Of a stretch of 38,363 nt of DNA, positions 26,690-34,608 are shown one piece after another. Numbering within the stretch: the first letter of the stretch is position 1; each line of letters opens with the position of its first letter. Origin of the DNA: Acaryochloris sp. IP29b_bin.176 (GTDB taxonomy: Bacteria; Cyanobacteriota; Cyanobacteriia; Thermosynechococcales; Thermosynechococcaceae); NCBI GenBank assembly GCA_028285315.1, contig JANQPU010000155.1:1-38363 (forward strand), given 5' to 3'. The notes below the pieces were generated by a model. The model did not search any database. It was given only the letters and a program-made list of their open reading frames with translations, and was not told the DNA's origin. A program made the position numbers and the translations under genes.

Positions 26690-27454
26690 TTAGCTTGGAG
26701 AGTCGTTAGGGCCAGACATGGGAAAGAGTCGAGTTACCGTCGCTATGCCTGCTTCCACTTTCCAAAAAATATCAAACCCTGCTAAGCGCATATTCCACTC
26801 TTGCCCTGGTTGACCATCTTTCCTGCGTTCATAACCTGGACGAGGATCTTGGGCAATCACATCTGTAATGATGTGTTGGACTTCCACTAGATCACTATCC
26901 AAGGCTGCTGCTAGACTGGCAGTTGCTTCAGCACTCCATTCCACAGGTAATAAAGGATCAGCATTATCTGCCCAAGCACTAGTTGCAGTTGCGATCGCAT
27001 CTGCATAGGGCACATAGGGCTTAATATCCAATACAGGAGTACCGTCCAAAAAATCTCCCCCGTGAATATGCAGCAAAATTTCATTAGCCGTCTGTTCCAC
27101 TTGATCTAGCGGCACTGCACTTAAGCCAATCGGATTAGGGCGATTGGGACTGCGAGTCGCATAAACCCCCATGGTTTTGTTCCCTCCCAGGCGAGGGGGG
27201 CGCACCAGGGGACGAAACTTAGCAAAGGTTTGACCATGAAACCAAAAGATCACCCAAATATGGGAAAAGCTTTCAATTCCTCGCAAAGAATGCCAGTGCA
27301 GATCGGTATTCGGAAAGACAATAGTTGCTTTTGCCGACTCAACCAGCCCGGCCTGCCGAGGAATGCCAAACCGTTCGGGATAGCAAGAGCGGATATACGC
27401 AATTGGGGTTAACGTCACCTCTGCCAAGCTGGGGAGAGGTTCAGGAATCGGCAT
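26690..27454 (-). CDS. trmO: TrmO-like tRNA (t6A37)-methyltransferase
   Basis: Family knowledge: TrmO (TsaA/YaeB/VirR-type) uses S-adenosylmethionine to methylate N6-threonylcarbamoyladenosine at position 37 of tRNA-Thr(GGU), improving decoding. The 254-residue protein begins with the typical PIAYIRSCYPERFGIPRQAG and carries the family core (RGIESFSHIWVIFWFH, then TMGVYATRSPNRPNPIGLSA). Its length matches bacterial TrmO. I prefer the ATG at 27454, preceded by GGAAG at good spacing; an ATG at 27466 would add four residues. It overlaps the end of the TrmJ-like gene by about 14 bp, so the two tRNA-modification genes are translationally linked. Confidence 0.9.
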   Translation of the reverse strand: MPIPEPLPSLAEVTLTPIAYIRSCYPERFGIPRQAGLVESAKATIVFPNTDLHWHSLRGIESFSHIWVIFWFHGQTFAKFRPLVRPPRLGGNKTMGVYATRSPNRPNPIGLSAVPLDQVEQTANEILLHIHGGDFLDGTPVLDIKPYVPYADAIATATSAWADNADPLLPVEWSAEATASLAAALDSDLVEVQHIITDVIAQDPRPGYERRKDGQPGQEWNMRLAGFDIFWKVEAGIATVTRLFPMSGPNDSPS

Positions 27455-28178
27455 GATCACTTCCATCCTGCTTAGCTTCCAAGCGATCTAATGTGCGATC
27501 AATGCAGGCCCGAATATTATGCAGTAAATAGAGATCCTCACGTCCTAACAAGGCTAAACTGCGAGTGACATATTTTTGATAGCGATCTGCCAATCCAATG
27601 CGCTCCATTAGCCGTAGGGAGGAGTGTTTAAGACTGGCATATTCCAAGGGAGGCATGGGGTCACGATTCAGCCGCTGATCTTTAATTTGCACCACCGCTT
27701 GTGATTCTGAGAACATAAAGCTATAAACCATCACGGCCTGAGCTAAATTCAGAGAAGGATGGGGATTTCTCTGGGGAATGGTCGTGATCAAATCGCAGTG
27801 ATCAATATCCTGCCGATTCAAGCCTGAGCGTTCGCCTCCAAACACAAAAGCAACCCGCTGCAGACTCTCTCCCTTTGCCTGCAAGTGCTGGGGCAATTCC
27901 CGAACCGAGATATAGCGATACTTCTCATAGCGGTGGCGGGCAGTGGTAGCACAGGCTAGATCGATATCGTGCAATGCTTTCGATAAATGCTGGTAGATGG
28001 GGGCTGCATTGAGGAGGGCTTGAGAACCGTGGGCCAGGACTTGGGCTTTTTCCGTGGTGCGATCGCATCGAGGTCGCACCAACCGTAAATCCGTATGTCC
28101 CATCGTGTTTAATGCCCGAGCGGCAGCTCCAAGATTCTCGGGAACTTCTGACTCAACAAGAATAAATGAGAATTGCAT
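27441..28178 (-). CDS. trmJ: TrmJ-like SPOUT RNA 2'-O-methyltransferase
   Basis: A 245-residue SpoU/TrmH-type methyltransferase with a trefoil-knot S-adenosylmethionine site. Motif 1 is present as ENLGAAARAL (about 14-23), motif 2 as VFGGERSGLN (about 112-121) and motif 3 as PSLNLAQAVMVY (about 141-152). The C-terminal extension (about 165-245) fits TrmJ, which methylates ribose 32 in the tRNA anticodon loop, better than the shorter TrmL; the exact target nucleotide is inference. The start is the ATG at 28178, without an obvious Shine-Dalgarno. trmO follows with an overlap, and both modify the anticodon loop. Confidence 0.88.
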   Translation of the reverse strand: MQFSFILVESEVPENLGAAARALNTMGHTDLRLVRPRCDRTTEKAQVLAHGSQALLNAAPIYQHLSKALHDIDLACATTARHRYEKYRYISVRELPQHLQAKGESLQRVAFVFGGERSGLNRQDIDHCDLITTIPQRNPHPSLNLAQAVMVYSFMFSESQAVVQIKDQRLNRDPMPPLEYASLKHSSLRLMERIGLADRYQKYVTRSLALLGREDLYLLHNIRACIDRTLDRLEAKQDGSDHADS

Positions 28179-28449
28179 GAGGATGCACAGCGTTCATTGT
28201 CATAGAGAGAGCACTACCGATGCGTCTAAAATAGTTATCTTCGGAAACTCTCCAAATGCATACGCTAGCATGATCTGCAGATGCAATACTTCTATTATTT
28301 TCCAAGAACGTAACCCAGCTAGACTCTGATGAGATTCAACGCTATCTTCAGCAACAAGGATTCTATATTTTGTGAGCATTGTCTTAATCTAGCTGGGGTA
28401 GTTCACTGTGACAATCTATCTATAGATAAAAGAAGGAAATTTTAAGAAG

Positions 28450-28749
28450 CTAACGATTGATAGATCCTGCAATTCGGCTTGTATTTTCAGCTGTTCTAAT
28501 TGAAGCAATAAAAGCTTCCAAGGTGATGCGGAAGAAAATGATATTCAACAGAAAAACAAGTGGAGCAACAATTAATGCACCAATTGCTGGCAATGCTCCT
28601 TGGCTCAAGCCTCCAAATAAAATAGCTAAAGCGGCTAAGCCTATAAATAAAATACCTATTCCATAGAGAACTCCTGCAATCTGAATAGCTACAAATTCTG
28701 AGAAAGATAAGTCAAAGAGCTTAGCAAAGAAACCCTTTCGAGATGCCAT
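28450..28749 (-). CDS. DUF4282 membrane protein
   Basis: A 99-residue membrane protein that matches the DUF4282 pattern as I know it: FFxKLFDLSFSEFVAIQIAG at the start, a first membrane segment (about 22-48), a Gly-rich turn, a second segment (about 52-78), and the conserved tail RITLEAFIASIRTAENTSRI. Its function is not established. The start is the ATG at 28749, with AGGG nine bases upstream. It stands apart from its neighbours by 270 bp and 570 bp, so it is probably its own transcript. Confidence 0.82.
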   Translation of the reverse strand: MASRKGFFAKLFDLSFSEFVAIQIAGVLYGIGILFIGLAALAILFGGLSQGALPAIGALIVAPLVFLLNIIFFRITLEAFIASIRTAENTSRIAGSINR

Positions 28750-29315
28750 ATTAATTTACCCTCTATATTGCTTGTATTTTGGCTTCTATTATTAGAATAA
28801 AAGAGTATTTAGTGCCAATTTTAATCTTATCTTTATTATCCAGAGAGGCGAATATGAACAACTCTAATTTTATGTTTTTATATATAAATAATTGTCGCTT
28901 TTTTAAAATTATCCCAAGAGAATAGTTGGCCTTGAAAAAATTGATAGTTACTAACTATAAGTAAACTAATTTTTGCTTGCCATGTTAGATCTTTTTCGAA
29001 ACATAAAAAAACAGTCAATTTACATACATACTTTGATAGCTAAAGATATATCAATAATGAATAAAAATATAGCTGAAAGATGCATTGGATTCTTGAATTA
29101 AAATATTTTACTTTTCTTAGGATTGATATACAGATTCGGATTTTTTAGGCTTACAATATCTATGATGATTGCTCCTGAAAGCTGTTGAGTTTAGACTTTG
29201 CATTATTCGGATGCACCCTTCATTACACGCAGCCATGAGCATTGCTGCTAACCCTACCCCTCGTGCTAATGGGTAATTTTCGACTAGAGAGGAAGATTAC
29301 ACACAGGTAACCACT
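28750..29315. promoter_or_regulatory. AT-rich divergent spacer with dyads
   Basis: About 570 bp with no gene, between the reverse DUF4282 gene and the forward 335-residue gene. It contains a perfect 7+1+7 dyad (ATAGTTA C TAACTAT, 28944-28958) and a near-perfect 20-bp palindrome at 29229-29248 (nine of ten pairs possible, arms GCAGC/GCTGC). Promoters for both neighbours are expected here. Confidence 0.4.
29229..29248. repeat. Near-perfect 20-bp palindrome
   Basis: The arms GCAGC-ATG and CAT-GCTGC pair with one mismatch around a two-base centre. It sits about 70 bp upstream of the 335-residue gene, where a repressor could block transcription or a leader hairpin could form. Confidence 0.35.
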
Positions 29316-30323
29316 ATGTCTTTTTTAGAGCAACAAAGCAAAATAGATCCACAGAGCCAACAGAGACCTTGGTGGAACCAACCCCTGATCGGCAATCAGA
29401 GTATGACGGAGCGTATCACTTCTCTATTCAAAGGTTTCAAAAAAGAAGATATACCTGAAAGGGCTCTGAAAAGTCATTCCGAAGCCTTGCAAACCCTACA
29501 CAAACTGGTCAAGCGCGCCCAGCCCATAGACAACGAGAAGTATGGCAATCCTGAGTTCGTATCCTTTATTAAGCTCAAGCGGGCATTTGCCGAAGGACAG
29601 GAGGGGTACGAGCATCTAGATCGATATCTTCAGCTTTTGCATGCAGGTATTGCGGCTAAGAATACCTTTGTAACGTTAGAGCGCATGGAGTTCAAATTTT
29701 ATGGATCCAAGCAAGCGCTGCTATACGACTATGTAGAAACCCTGTTTCAAAGCAACATCCAGCAAGCTGAGTTCCTGGCAAACTTGCATGCCAAGTTTTC
29801 TGAGATCCAACCTCAACTCCGAACAGAAGAAGGGAAAGCGGTATTACAGAAGTATTGTCACAATCTAGAGACAATCACTAAGCATCAATTTGGATTTCGG
29901 CTATTGCGCTCCTTCAAGCACCATAAGATGACTAACTATTCCATGTTCAATACCGTTGCCAATATCATTGATGGTTTAAATCGACTGGACTTACATGACT
30001 TAGGTATCCTTAACACAGAAGTTATTGCTCATTATGAAACCTTCCAACGCTTGGGGGAAATTTTGGGGATGCCAGAAGCCTTGATCAATCCCAAGACGTT
30101 TGGTCGGATGTTGCAGTATGTTGCTTTAGAAGAAAAATATAAAACGGCCTATCCTAAGTTCCAGGAATTAGTTGTTCTCCTGGAAGAGTGGCATAAGCAT
30201 TTCACCGTTGCCCAAAATCTTCGCAATGAATATAATCCCAAACAATACAAACGGGTAAAGGAATTTGGGACTTCGATCCCTGGAGTGTCCCTTTACAACA
30301 AATACAAAGTTTATTTCACCTAA
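29316..30323 (+). CDS. Uncharacterised 335-residue helical protein
   Basis: I do not recognise this protein. It has no signal peptide or membrane segment and looks almost wholly alpha-helical after a polar N-terminus (about 1-45). It is rich in aromatic, Lys and Glu residues, with heptad-like stretches (for example LQTLHKLVKR, then FAEGQEGYEHLDRYLQLLHA). The start is the ATG at 29316, with AGG eight bases upstream. It converges on the 833-residue gene with only 21 bp between stops, over which TCACCT/AGGTGA arms could form a weak shared hairpin. Codon use looks like the neighbours. Function unknown. Confidence 0.75.
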   Translation: MSFLEQQSKIDPQSQQRPWWNQPLIGNQSMTERITSLFKGFKKEDIPERALKSHSEALQTLHKLVKRAQPIDNEKYGNPEFVSFIKLKRAFAEGQEGYEHLDRYLQLLHAGIAAKNTFVTLERMEFKFYGSKQALLYDYVETLFQSNIQQAEFLANLHAKFSEIQPQLRTEEGKAVLQKYCHNLETITKHQFGFRLLRSFKHHKMTNYSMFNTVANIIDGLNRLDLHDLGILNTEVIAHYETFQRLGEILGMPEALINPKTFGRMLQYVALEEKYKTAYPKFQELVVLLEEWHKHFTVAQNLRNEYNPKQYKRVKEFGTSIPGVSLYNKYKVYFT

Positions 30324-30342
30324 AGCAAAGCGAGCCAGGTGA
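30316..30342. terminator. Weak convergent hairpin between the two unrecognised genes
   Basis: The arms TCACCT (30316-30321) and AGGTGA (30337-30342) straddle the gap between two convergent stops. The loop is 15 bases and there is no T-run, so terminator activity is uncertain. Confidence 0.25.
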
Positions 30343-30344
30343 TA

Positions 30345-32846
30345 CTACCACTGTCGATGAATCGTCTGTATATTTTGCAGGGTACCATGGTGAATTTCAG
30401 AACCAGCTAGATATTCCATCATTGGCATCAGCTTAGGGAAATTGAGGAGAAATGAATCCTGGTCCAAAGCTGTCAATGCATGGAGTATCTGGCACCACTG
30501 AGGATAATCAATTTGGGAAGGATAAATTTGGGGTAACAGCCGGCTGAGCGATTTGGCACAACTGACTTTATCTACAAAATCGAAGGTTGCGGATAGCGTT
30601 TGATGGAGCAGGTCATCGGGCAGTAAGGCAGTGAGAGAATCAATCGCCCGTTTTCTAGCGTCCCAGGGACTCAATTTCAATTCCGAGGATGTCAGTTGAG
30701 ACTTGAGACTACTCAAGACAGATGCGTAAACCCGATCTTCCCTGTGCTGATTCCAAACAGTCTGAATACTCAACAATAGATTGTGAGAGCAATAGGGAAT
30801 AAGTTCCGCTAAAATTCTCCCCCTTTTGTCTTTACTTTTCGCTTGCTTAGCAATGGTCAAGACTTGCTGCATCTGCTCATCAGTCAAGTGAGGGGCCAAC
30901 TGATGAAAGGCCAACACTTGAGCGTCAGGATCTATGATTTGACAAGCAGCCGAGACAGCAGCGGGGATCAATTTTGGCCACTGCTGACTTAAGATCCAGT
31001 ATGCCTTGAACTGAGTAACACTATCCTGGCATTGAGAGATCCAATGAAGCGCTGTCGAGAAAATAGACTTGTCAGCAATGGCAAGGTGGCAAAAAGATAG
31101 GATTCTAGCGTTTACATTTGTGTAAGCACTAATCTGAGTCTTAATTTGACTTTGAATGGCTGGGGAGACATAGGGGAAGATTTCGCCTAACGCTTGCCCC
31201 CGTTCTAGCTCGGTCGGCAAAGCGTCAATGATCCTCAGGACCTTGGCCACAATATGGGGGGAAGGATGATGAGCACAGATTGGTTTCAGTGCAGGTCTGT
31301 AAGCCGATCCATTCTCAAATTTTTCTAGAATACTCAAAGCAAGTTGGATGTCAATGTCGCTTAAATACGGAGCAACTTTGCTCAGCGCTAGCGCACAAGA
31401 CCACTCACTACGAATAGCACAAGCTGTTTGAAAGGTGACTGATAGCAGGTCAGGATGTTGGGGGAGGAGCAGTAGTAGTAGGTCGATTCTGATTGATGGA
31501 TCTTTGATTGAATGGATTAACTCTAGGGTCTGAGCTTTGTGGGTATCAGACACAGCAGAAACGATAACTTCGAGGAATTCAGCGCAAATACTCTCCTCTA
31601 TGCCAGCCTCTAGACTATGTATTAGCTGCTTGAAATAGATAGCAGTCGTTTGGGGCCAACGCGCAACAATTCCACAAGCGGCAACCAGTTGATCTGATAG
31701 AGAAAGGGTTTGAGCAATGGCCACTGTCTGATCTAGGAAGGATGTGGGTAGCAGTGCTGACACTTCTCGCAACACAATAGCTTTGTAAAAATCAGTCCCT
31801 ATAGCTTGGATCATCTCCAACAGCTTGGGAAACAATGTGGCCTCTAGCAAAGGAGCCAGAAGACATAACAACTGAGCTTGCTGAGGGGGATTAGATTGAT
31901 GTTGAATAACGCTTAATAAATAGGGATGATAAGTTGCAGGTAGGACTGGGATGAGATTTTGCAGGGCTTCAAATTGATGCTGGGGAGTCTGAATGAGTTC
32001 TAAATAGGTGATGCTTTGGGTTGGCGTCCAAACGTGTTGGCGGACAAATGCTGCTACGAGGCTAGCTGGAAGACTAGCAACCACCCGATGATGCGCAACG
32101 GTCATCATGGCATATCGGCATTGTAGTTGAATGGCTTGAATCGGAGATTGATCATATTGTTCCTCCGCCAGTTGCCACGCTAAGGCGACATCTCGGCAGT
32201 AGAAAGCTGTATAACCGTTGCGATCGCAAGCTTCATACCAACCATTCGCCCCGGACTCTGCTTCTTCTTGCAAGAGGATATGGATCTCATCACAGCGATC
32301 GGCGGCTTGCAAGTGCCCTGTGAGATGGGCATGAATATAACCATCATCTTCAAGCGTGTGCCATAACCATTTGTGCGTCAGGGCTTGATAGCGTTCAATC
32401 AATGTGGCATGAGCATCCCGAGGCGCAAGATCATTGGTTTGGAGTAACCCCGTATAGGCAACTTGATGCAAGGAGACGGGAAGCTGATAAATATGTTTAA
32501 GGGGACTGAGGCCAGCCTGCGACCACTGTTTTTCTACCAGGATCTGCTGATCTGCCCATCCTTGGAGTGTCGATTCTGCTTCTTCAACGGAACATTCCCA
32601 TAGGGTCGCAGCCGTTTTAGCGGTAAAGGTTGCATGCTTGGCTAGAATGCCTAGCCAAGAGAACCGTTGCTCTTCATCTGCAGTCAGAGCAATAGATTGA
32701 GGAATGCCTAGGATGTCTTGATTGGACGCAAGAGAATTCGCACAACGAGGCTCTTCCCCCGTCGCCAGCTCCTCTGCCGCATGACTCGACTCATCTATGG
32801 ATCCACCCAGTCCGATGGGAGGGAGAATAGTTTCTAAACGGCTCAC
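30345..32846 (-). CDS. Large helical-repeat protein resembling the post-NTPase part of STAND/NB-ARC proteins
   Basis: An 833-residue soluble protein. Residues about 52-145 look like the winged-helix module that follows the NTPase in NB-ARC/STAND proteins (LGILAKHATFTAKTAATLWE ... HIYQLPVSLHQVAY). Residues about 160-235 (EDDGYIHAHLTGHLQAADRC, then NGWYEACDRNGYTAFYCRDV) resemble the next segment of such proteins. From about 260 to the end it is a long alpha-helical repeat array. No P-loop, Walker B or other catalytic motif is visible, and no NTPase gene lies upstream. Start: GTG at 32846, the first possible start after an in-frame TAA, with no Shine-Dalgarno but a 14-bp hairpin ending 6 bases upstream. 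Function unknown; a scaffold or partner role is inference. Confidence 0.7.
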   Translation of the reverse strand: MSRLETILPPIGLGGSIDESSHAAEELATGEEPRCANSLASNQDILGIPQSIALTADEEQRFSWLGILAKHATFTAKTAATLWECSVEEAESTLQGWADQQILVEKQWSQAGLSPLKHIYQLPVSLHQVAYTGLLQTNDLAPRDAHATLIERYQALTHKWLWHTLEDDGYIHAHLTGHLQAADRCDEIHILLQEEAESGANGWYEACDRNGYTAFYCRDVALAWQLAEEQYDQSPIQAIQLQCRYAMMTVAHHRVVASLPASLVAAFVRQHVWTPTQSITYLELIQTPQHQFEALQNLIPVLPATYHPYLLSVIQHQSNPPQQAQLLCLLAPLLEATLFPKLLEMIQAIGTDFYKAIVLREVSALLPTSFLDQTVAIAQTLSLSDQLVAACGIVARWPQTTAIYFKQLIHSLEAGIEESICAEFLEVIVSAVSDTHKAQTLELIHSIKDPSIRIDLLLLLLPQHPDLLSVTFQTACAIRSEWSCALALSKVAPYLSDIDIQLALSILEKFENGSAYRPALKPICAHHPSPHIVAKVLRIIDALPTELERGQALGEIFPYVSPAIQSQIKTQISAYTNVNARILSFCHLAIADKSIFSTALHWISQCQDSVTQFKAYWILSQQWPKLIPAAVSAACQIIDPDAQVLAFHQLAPHLTDEQMQQVLTIAKQAKSKDKRGRILAELIPYCSHNLLLSIQTVWNQHREDRVYASVLSSLKSQLTSSELKLSPWDARKRAIDSLTALLPDDLLHQTLSATFDFVDKVSCAKSLSRLLPQIYPSQIDYPQWCQILHALTALDQDSFLLNFPKLMPMMEYLAGSEIHHGTLQNIQTIHRQW

Positions 32847-32852
32847 AAAGGC

Positions 32853-32888
32853 GAATACTAAGTTTGAAGATGGCCAAACTTAGTATTC
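32853..32888. repeat. Perfect 14-bp inverted repeat just upstream of the 833-residue gene
   Basis: The arms GAATACTAAGTTTG (32853-32866) and CAAACTTAGTATTC (32875-32888) are exact inverted copies around eight bases. In RNA read toward the gene, the stem would end 6 bases before the GTG start. There is no T-run on either side, so it is more likely a leader hairpin or operator than an intrinsic terminator. Confidence 0.7.
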
Positions 32889-32898
32889 CCAATGGTTT

Positions 32899-32931
32899 TA
32901 GCCGATAGGACAATTGCCCTTTATTCGGCTA
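32899..32931. repeat. Inverted repeat TAGCCGA/TCGGCTA
   Basis: Seven-base arms at 32899-32905 and 32925-32931 with a 19-base loop. It is the middle of three inverted repeats in this 248-bp spacer. Function unknown. Confidence 0.35.
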
Positions 32932-32964
32932 TGTGAGTGGTTTCAATGCTTGTGAGCGGATCTC

Positions 32965-33081
32965 ATACCAAATCCGACTTATATACCCCCGATATCCTAA
33001 AACGCCAGAAAGTTTCAAGAACAATGATAATGAATGCTACGGAGATAATTGTTTCGAGGTTTAGCAAGCCGGATTTGGTAT
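32965..33081. mobile_element. Candidate MITE-like element (117 bp) with terminal inverted repeats
   Basis: The ends are ATACCAAATCCGACTT (32965-32980) and AAGCCGGATTTGGTAT (33066-33081), inverted copies with one mismatch in 16 bp. The interior has no open frame. If TA at each end is a duplicated target, this would fit an IS630/Tc1-type miniature element; that assignment is inference, and no transposase is in the window. It lies just after the end of the second flotillin gene. Confidence 0.45.
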
Positions 33082-33094
33082 CATAAACCATCAT

Positions 33095-34606
33095 TTAAGC
33101 CTCTTCTTGCACCCACGCTTCAACAATACGAGAGGGAATGCGAATGACGGGATGCTCGAACAGGGCCTCAATGGCCGCATCTCCGCCAGCCCGTAGCGCC
33201 CGTTGCAACCGATGCTGCAACATATTGTCCGTTTTGATGGCAGTTTCAACGGAACGCTCCGCTTGGATGCCTCCTAACTTAGATCGAGCCACAGTGTCTA
33301 AAATGGCTTGAACATCTGTCCGCAAACCTAGAAAATCTTCCTCCGTCATTTGGGGTTCGATGGGTTTGGGTGTTGGGTCTGAGTTCACCATGCTCTGGAC
33401 CGCTCCAGCAATGTCCATACCTGTGGTATGTCGAATCTGCTCTAGGAATGCGGCTGCTTTGGTCGCTCCCCCACCATGAGTCGTGTCAACAACGGTGACA
33501 TTTTGCACGGTGACATCAGGCACCGTAGCCGTTAGGGTCGATAGCAGCACTTCTAACTTTTGCAGCAAGAAAATATCTCGGGCACTGCTCCCCGCTTTTT
33601 GCCAGGATTCCGCGAGTCGTAAGGTACCCTCCGCCTGGGCTTTGCCATCCTCGATAATTTGGGCTGCATCCCCTTGAGCGCGTGCGATCGCACGTTTGCA
33701 TTCTGCTTCGGCAGGAGCGACAACATCAGCTTGGAGTTGCTGCTCAACCTGTTTAATTCGTTCTTGCTGTACTGGAATTTCGGCTTGAATGCGAGCCAGT
33801 TCCGAGGCAATTTCAGCTTCTGATTCTGCCACGACTGCTCCTCGTTTGGTCATCGCATCTTGGATACGGCGTTCGGCTTCGGCGGTGGCAATGCCAATGT
33901 CTCTATCTAACCGCTTCAGAGAGGTAATCCTTTCATTCTCTGCTGATTTAATGGTGGACTCTGCTTGGGCCTCCGCTTCTGAGATCCGTGCATCTCGTTG
34001 TAAATCTGCTTGCTGCTTGCGGCCAATGGAATCTAGATAGCGGACATCATCGGAAATATTTTGAATTTGTAGCGTATCTAGCACCAAGCCAAGCTGCTCT
34101 AGATCATCTTCAGCTTCTTCCAACAGGCTTTTAGCAAAGGCAATTTTGTCCTCATTCACCTGCTCGGGCGTTAAGCTTGCCAGGACGCCGCGCAAATTAC
34201 CTTCTAGAGTTTCCTTGGCAATTTGCTCTATCTCTTTTCGGCTTTTGCCCAACAGCCGCTCAATGGCATTATGGATGGTGGGTTCTTCTCCAGCAATCTT
34301 GATGTTGGCGACGCCTTCCACTTTGAGGGGAATGCCGCCTTTGGAATAAGCATTGGAGACTCGCAAATCAATAATCATATTGGTCAGGTCCATCCGTAAG
34401 GCCCGTTCTAGTAGGGGCACCCGGATACTGCTGCCTCCTTTGACCAGGCGATAGCCGACTCGCTTCCCATCCGCTGATCGTTGGCTACTACCAGCAAAAA
34501 TTAAAACTTCACTGGGTTGACAGATGTAGTAGAGATTGCGGATCACCAGGGCAACTGCACCTGTTCCCAACCCCATGACGCCCAGAAGGGCAATGATTGC
34601 TTCCAT
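33095..34606 (-). CDS. Flotillin/SPFH-domain protein (second of pair)
   Basis: A 503-residue membrane-scaffold protein. An N-terminal hydrophobic segment (about 3-24) is followed by an SPFH/band-7 domain (about 28-205, with NAYSKGGIPLKVEGVANIKI, LEGNLRGVLASLTPEQVNED and LGLVLDTLQIQNI), then a long Ala/Glu/Gln-rich coiled coil (about 205-340) and a C-terminal oligomerisation region. Family knowledge: flotillins form clusters in ordered membrane microdomains. The start is the ATG at 34606, with an excellent AAGGAG Shine-Dalgarno. Only 2 bp separate it from the upstream paralogue. Together with the NfeD-like gene this matches a YqiJ-YqiK type operon with a duplicated flotillin. Confidence 0.92.
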   Translation of the reverse strand: MEAIIALLGVMGLGTGAVALVIRNLYYICQPSEVLIFAGSSQRSADGKRVGYRLVKGGSSIRVPLLERALRMDLTNMIIDLRVSNAYSKGGIPLKVEGVANIKIAGEEPTIHNAIERLLGKSRKEIEQIAKETLEGNLRGVLASLTPEQVNEDKIAFAKSLLEEAEDDLEQLGLVLDTLQIQNISDDVRYLDSIGRKQQADLQRDARISEAEAQAESTIKSAENERITSLKRLDRDIGIATAEAERRIQDAMTKRGAVVAESEAEIASELARIQAEIPVQQERIKQVEQQLQADVVAPAEAECKRAIARAQGDAAQIIEDGKAQAEGTLRLAESWQKAGSSARDIFLLQKLEVLLSTLTATVPDVTVQNVTVVDTTHGGGATKAAAFLEQIRHTTGMDIAGAVQSMVNSDPTPKPIEPQMTEEDFLGLRTDVQAILDTVARSKLGGIQAERSVETAIKTDNMLQHRLQRALRAGGDAAIEALFEHPVIRIPSRIVEAWVQEEA

Positions 34607-34608
34607 TT

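Noticed and set aside
26678..26690. ATCATG-C-CATGAT dyad at the trmO stop
   Set aside because: A one-base centre cannot form a stable hairpin, and the site is short; no support for a terminator.
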